From positions 1 to 64,000 of the forward strand of contig NZ_CP047130.1 in NCBI RefSeq assembly GCF_009832865.1: a DNA stretch of 64,000 nucleotides, given 5' to 3'. Positions 63,757 to 64,000 of the stretch are shown here, piece by piece. The stretch is from Colwellia sp. 20A7 (GTDB lineage: Bacteria; Pseudomonadota; Gammaproteobacteria; Enterobacterales; Alteromonadaceae). How positions within the stretch are numbered: the first letter of the stretch is position 1; the number at the start of each line of letters is the position of its first letter. The notes under the pieces are model-generated. The model saw only the letters and a program-made list of their open reading frames with translations, was not told the origin of the DNA and searched no databases. A program made the translations under genes and the position numbers.

Positions 63757-64000
63757 TTAGTTATTGCTATTTGTTGCGTAAACTTCTTTTAGAATTCTAT
63801 CAGCGCCACGACTTAATAGCTCCTGTGCTAACGTATTTCCTAGTATTTCGCCTTGTTCTACAGGCCCTGTTATTTCACTTTCAATTATTTCGCTGCCATC
63901 TATAGCGCCAACTAAGCCGCGCAAGTGAACTTCTTTACCGTCTTCAGAAATTACGCTGTAACTAGCAATTGGCACCTGACAACCACCTTCTAGTGCTTTG
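63757..64000 (-). CDS. hemC: Hydroxymethylbilane synthase, C-terminal part
   Basis: HemC polymerises four porphobilinogens on a dipyrromethane cofactor. Only the C-terminal 80 or so residues are in the window; the frame continues past position 64000. The cofactor-binding cysteine is visible in [12 protein letters not shown] at the window edge, followed by the C-terminal domain to TNSNN. It is the first gene of hemCDXY. Confidence 0.95.
   Translation of the reverse strand, partial: KALEGGCQVPIASYSVISEDGKEVHLRGLVGAIDGSEIIESEITGPVEQGEILGNTLAQELLSRGADRILKEVYATNSNN

Overview
The window is about 64 kb of a low-GC gammaproteobacterial chromosome that begins at the replication origin side of dnaA. 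Protein sequences and gene order point to the Alteromonadales, most likely Colwellia or a close relative. Supporting points are the dnaA-dnaN-recF-gyrB start, the pepQ-yigZ-trkH and trkA-rsmB-fmt-def blocks, the dprA-smg-yrdD-tsaC-aroE-yrdB-yrdA block next to an rRNA operon, the rhlB-trxA-rho block and the hemCDXY block. No phage, plasmid, CRISPR or insertion sequence was seen. The only mobile-looking DNA is one short MITE-like palindrome.

Region 1 (1-9.6 kb) holds replication genes dnaA, dnaN, recF and gyrB, then glyQS. Two perfect 16-bp parS palindromes lie inside recF, so the origin region also carries the chromosome-segregation centromere. Region 2 (9.6-16.8 kb) has a signal peptidase, a YdcH-like small protein, tusA, slt, and the pepQ-yigZ-trkH run. 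Region 3 (16.9-30.8 kb) is a housekeeping block for K+ uptake (trkA), translation (rsmB, fmt, def, tsaC), DNA uptake (dprA), purine synthesis (purEK) and shikimate synthesis (aroE). A truncated haemoglobin and an FNR-box-controlled ompW sit between tsaC and aroE.

Region 4 (30.8-37.3 kb) is a complete rRNA operon: tandem promoters, 16S, tRNA-Ala, 23S, 5S, an intrinsic terminator, then a second 5S, tRNA-Tyr and a final terminator. Region 5 (37.4-47.9 kb) has the MITE-like element, two cyclic-di-GMP enzymes, a tatABC-x-tatD operon with an unrecognised secreted protein, hemB of the magnesium type, a frameshifted gppA-like gene, rhlB and trxA. Region 6 (48-53.8 kb) has a CNNM/CBS membrane protein, rho, a periplasmic solute-binding-like protein, ubiD and fre.

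Region 7 (53.8-60.3 kb) is the most distinctive accessory locus: a Fur-box promoter drives a TonB-dependent receptor followed by a PepSY-type membrane protein, DUF2271 and DUF4198 exported proteins and a membrane-anchored CysJ-like diflavin reductase. It looks like a reductive iron (or ferric-chelate) uptake system. Region 8 (60.3-64 kb) is the haem-synthesis operon hemC-hemD-hemX-hemY on the minus strand, with hemC cut by the window edge. Several start codons were moved downstream from the longest open frame because of ribosome-binding sites or family alignments from memory; these choices are stated per gene. Family assignments come from recognising sequences, not from a database search.
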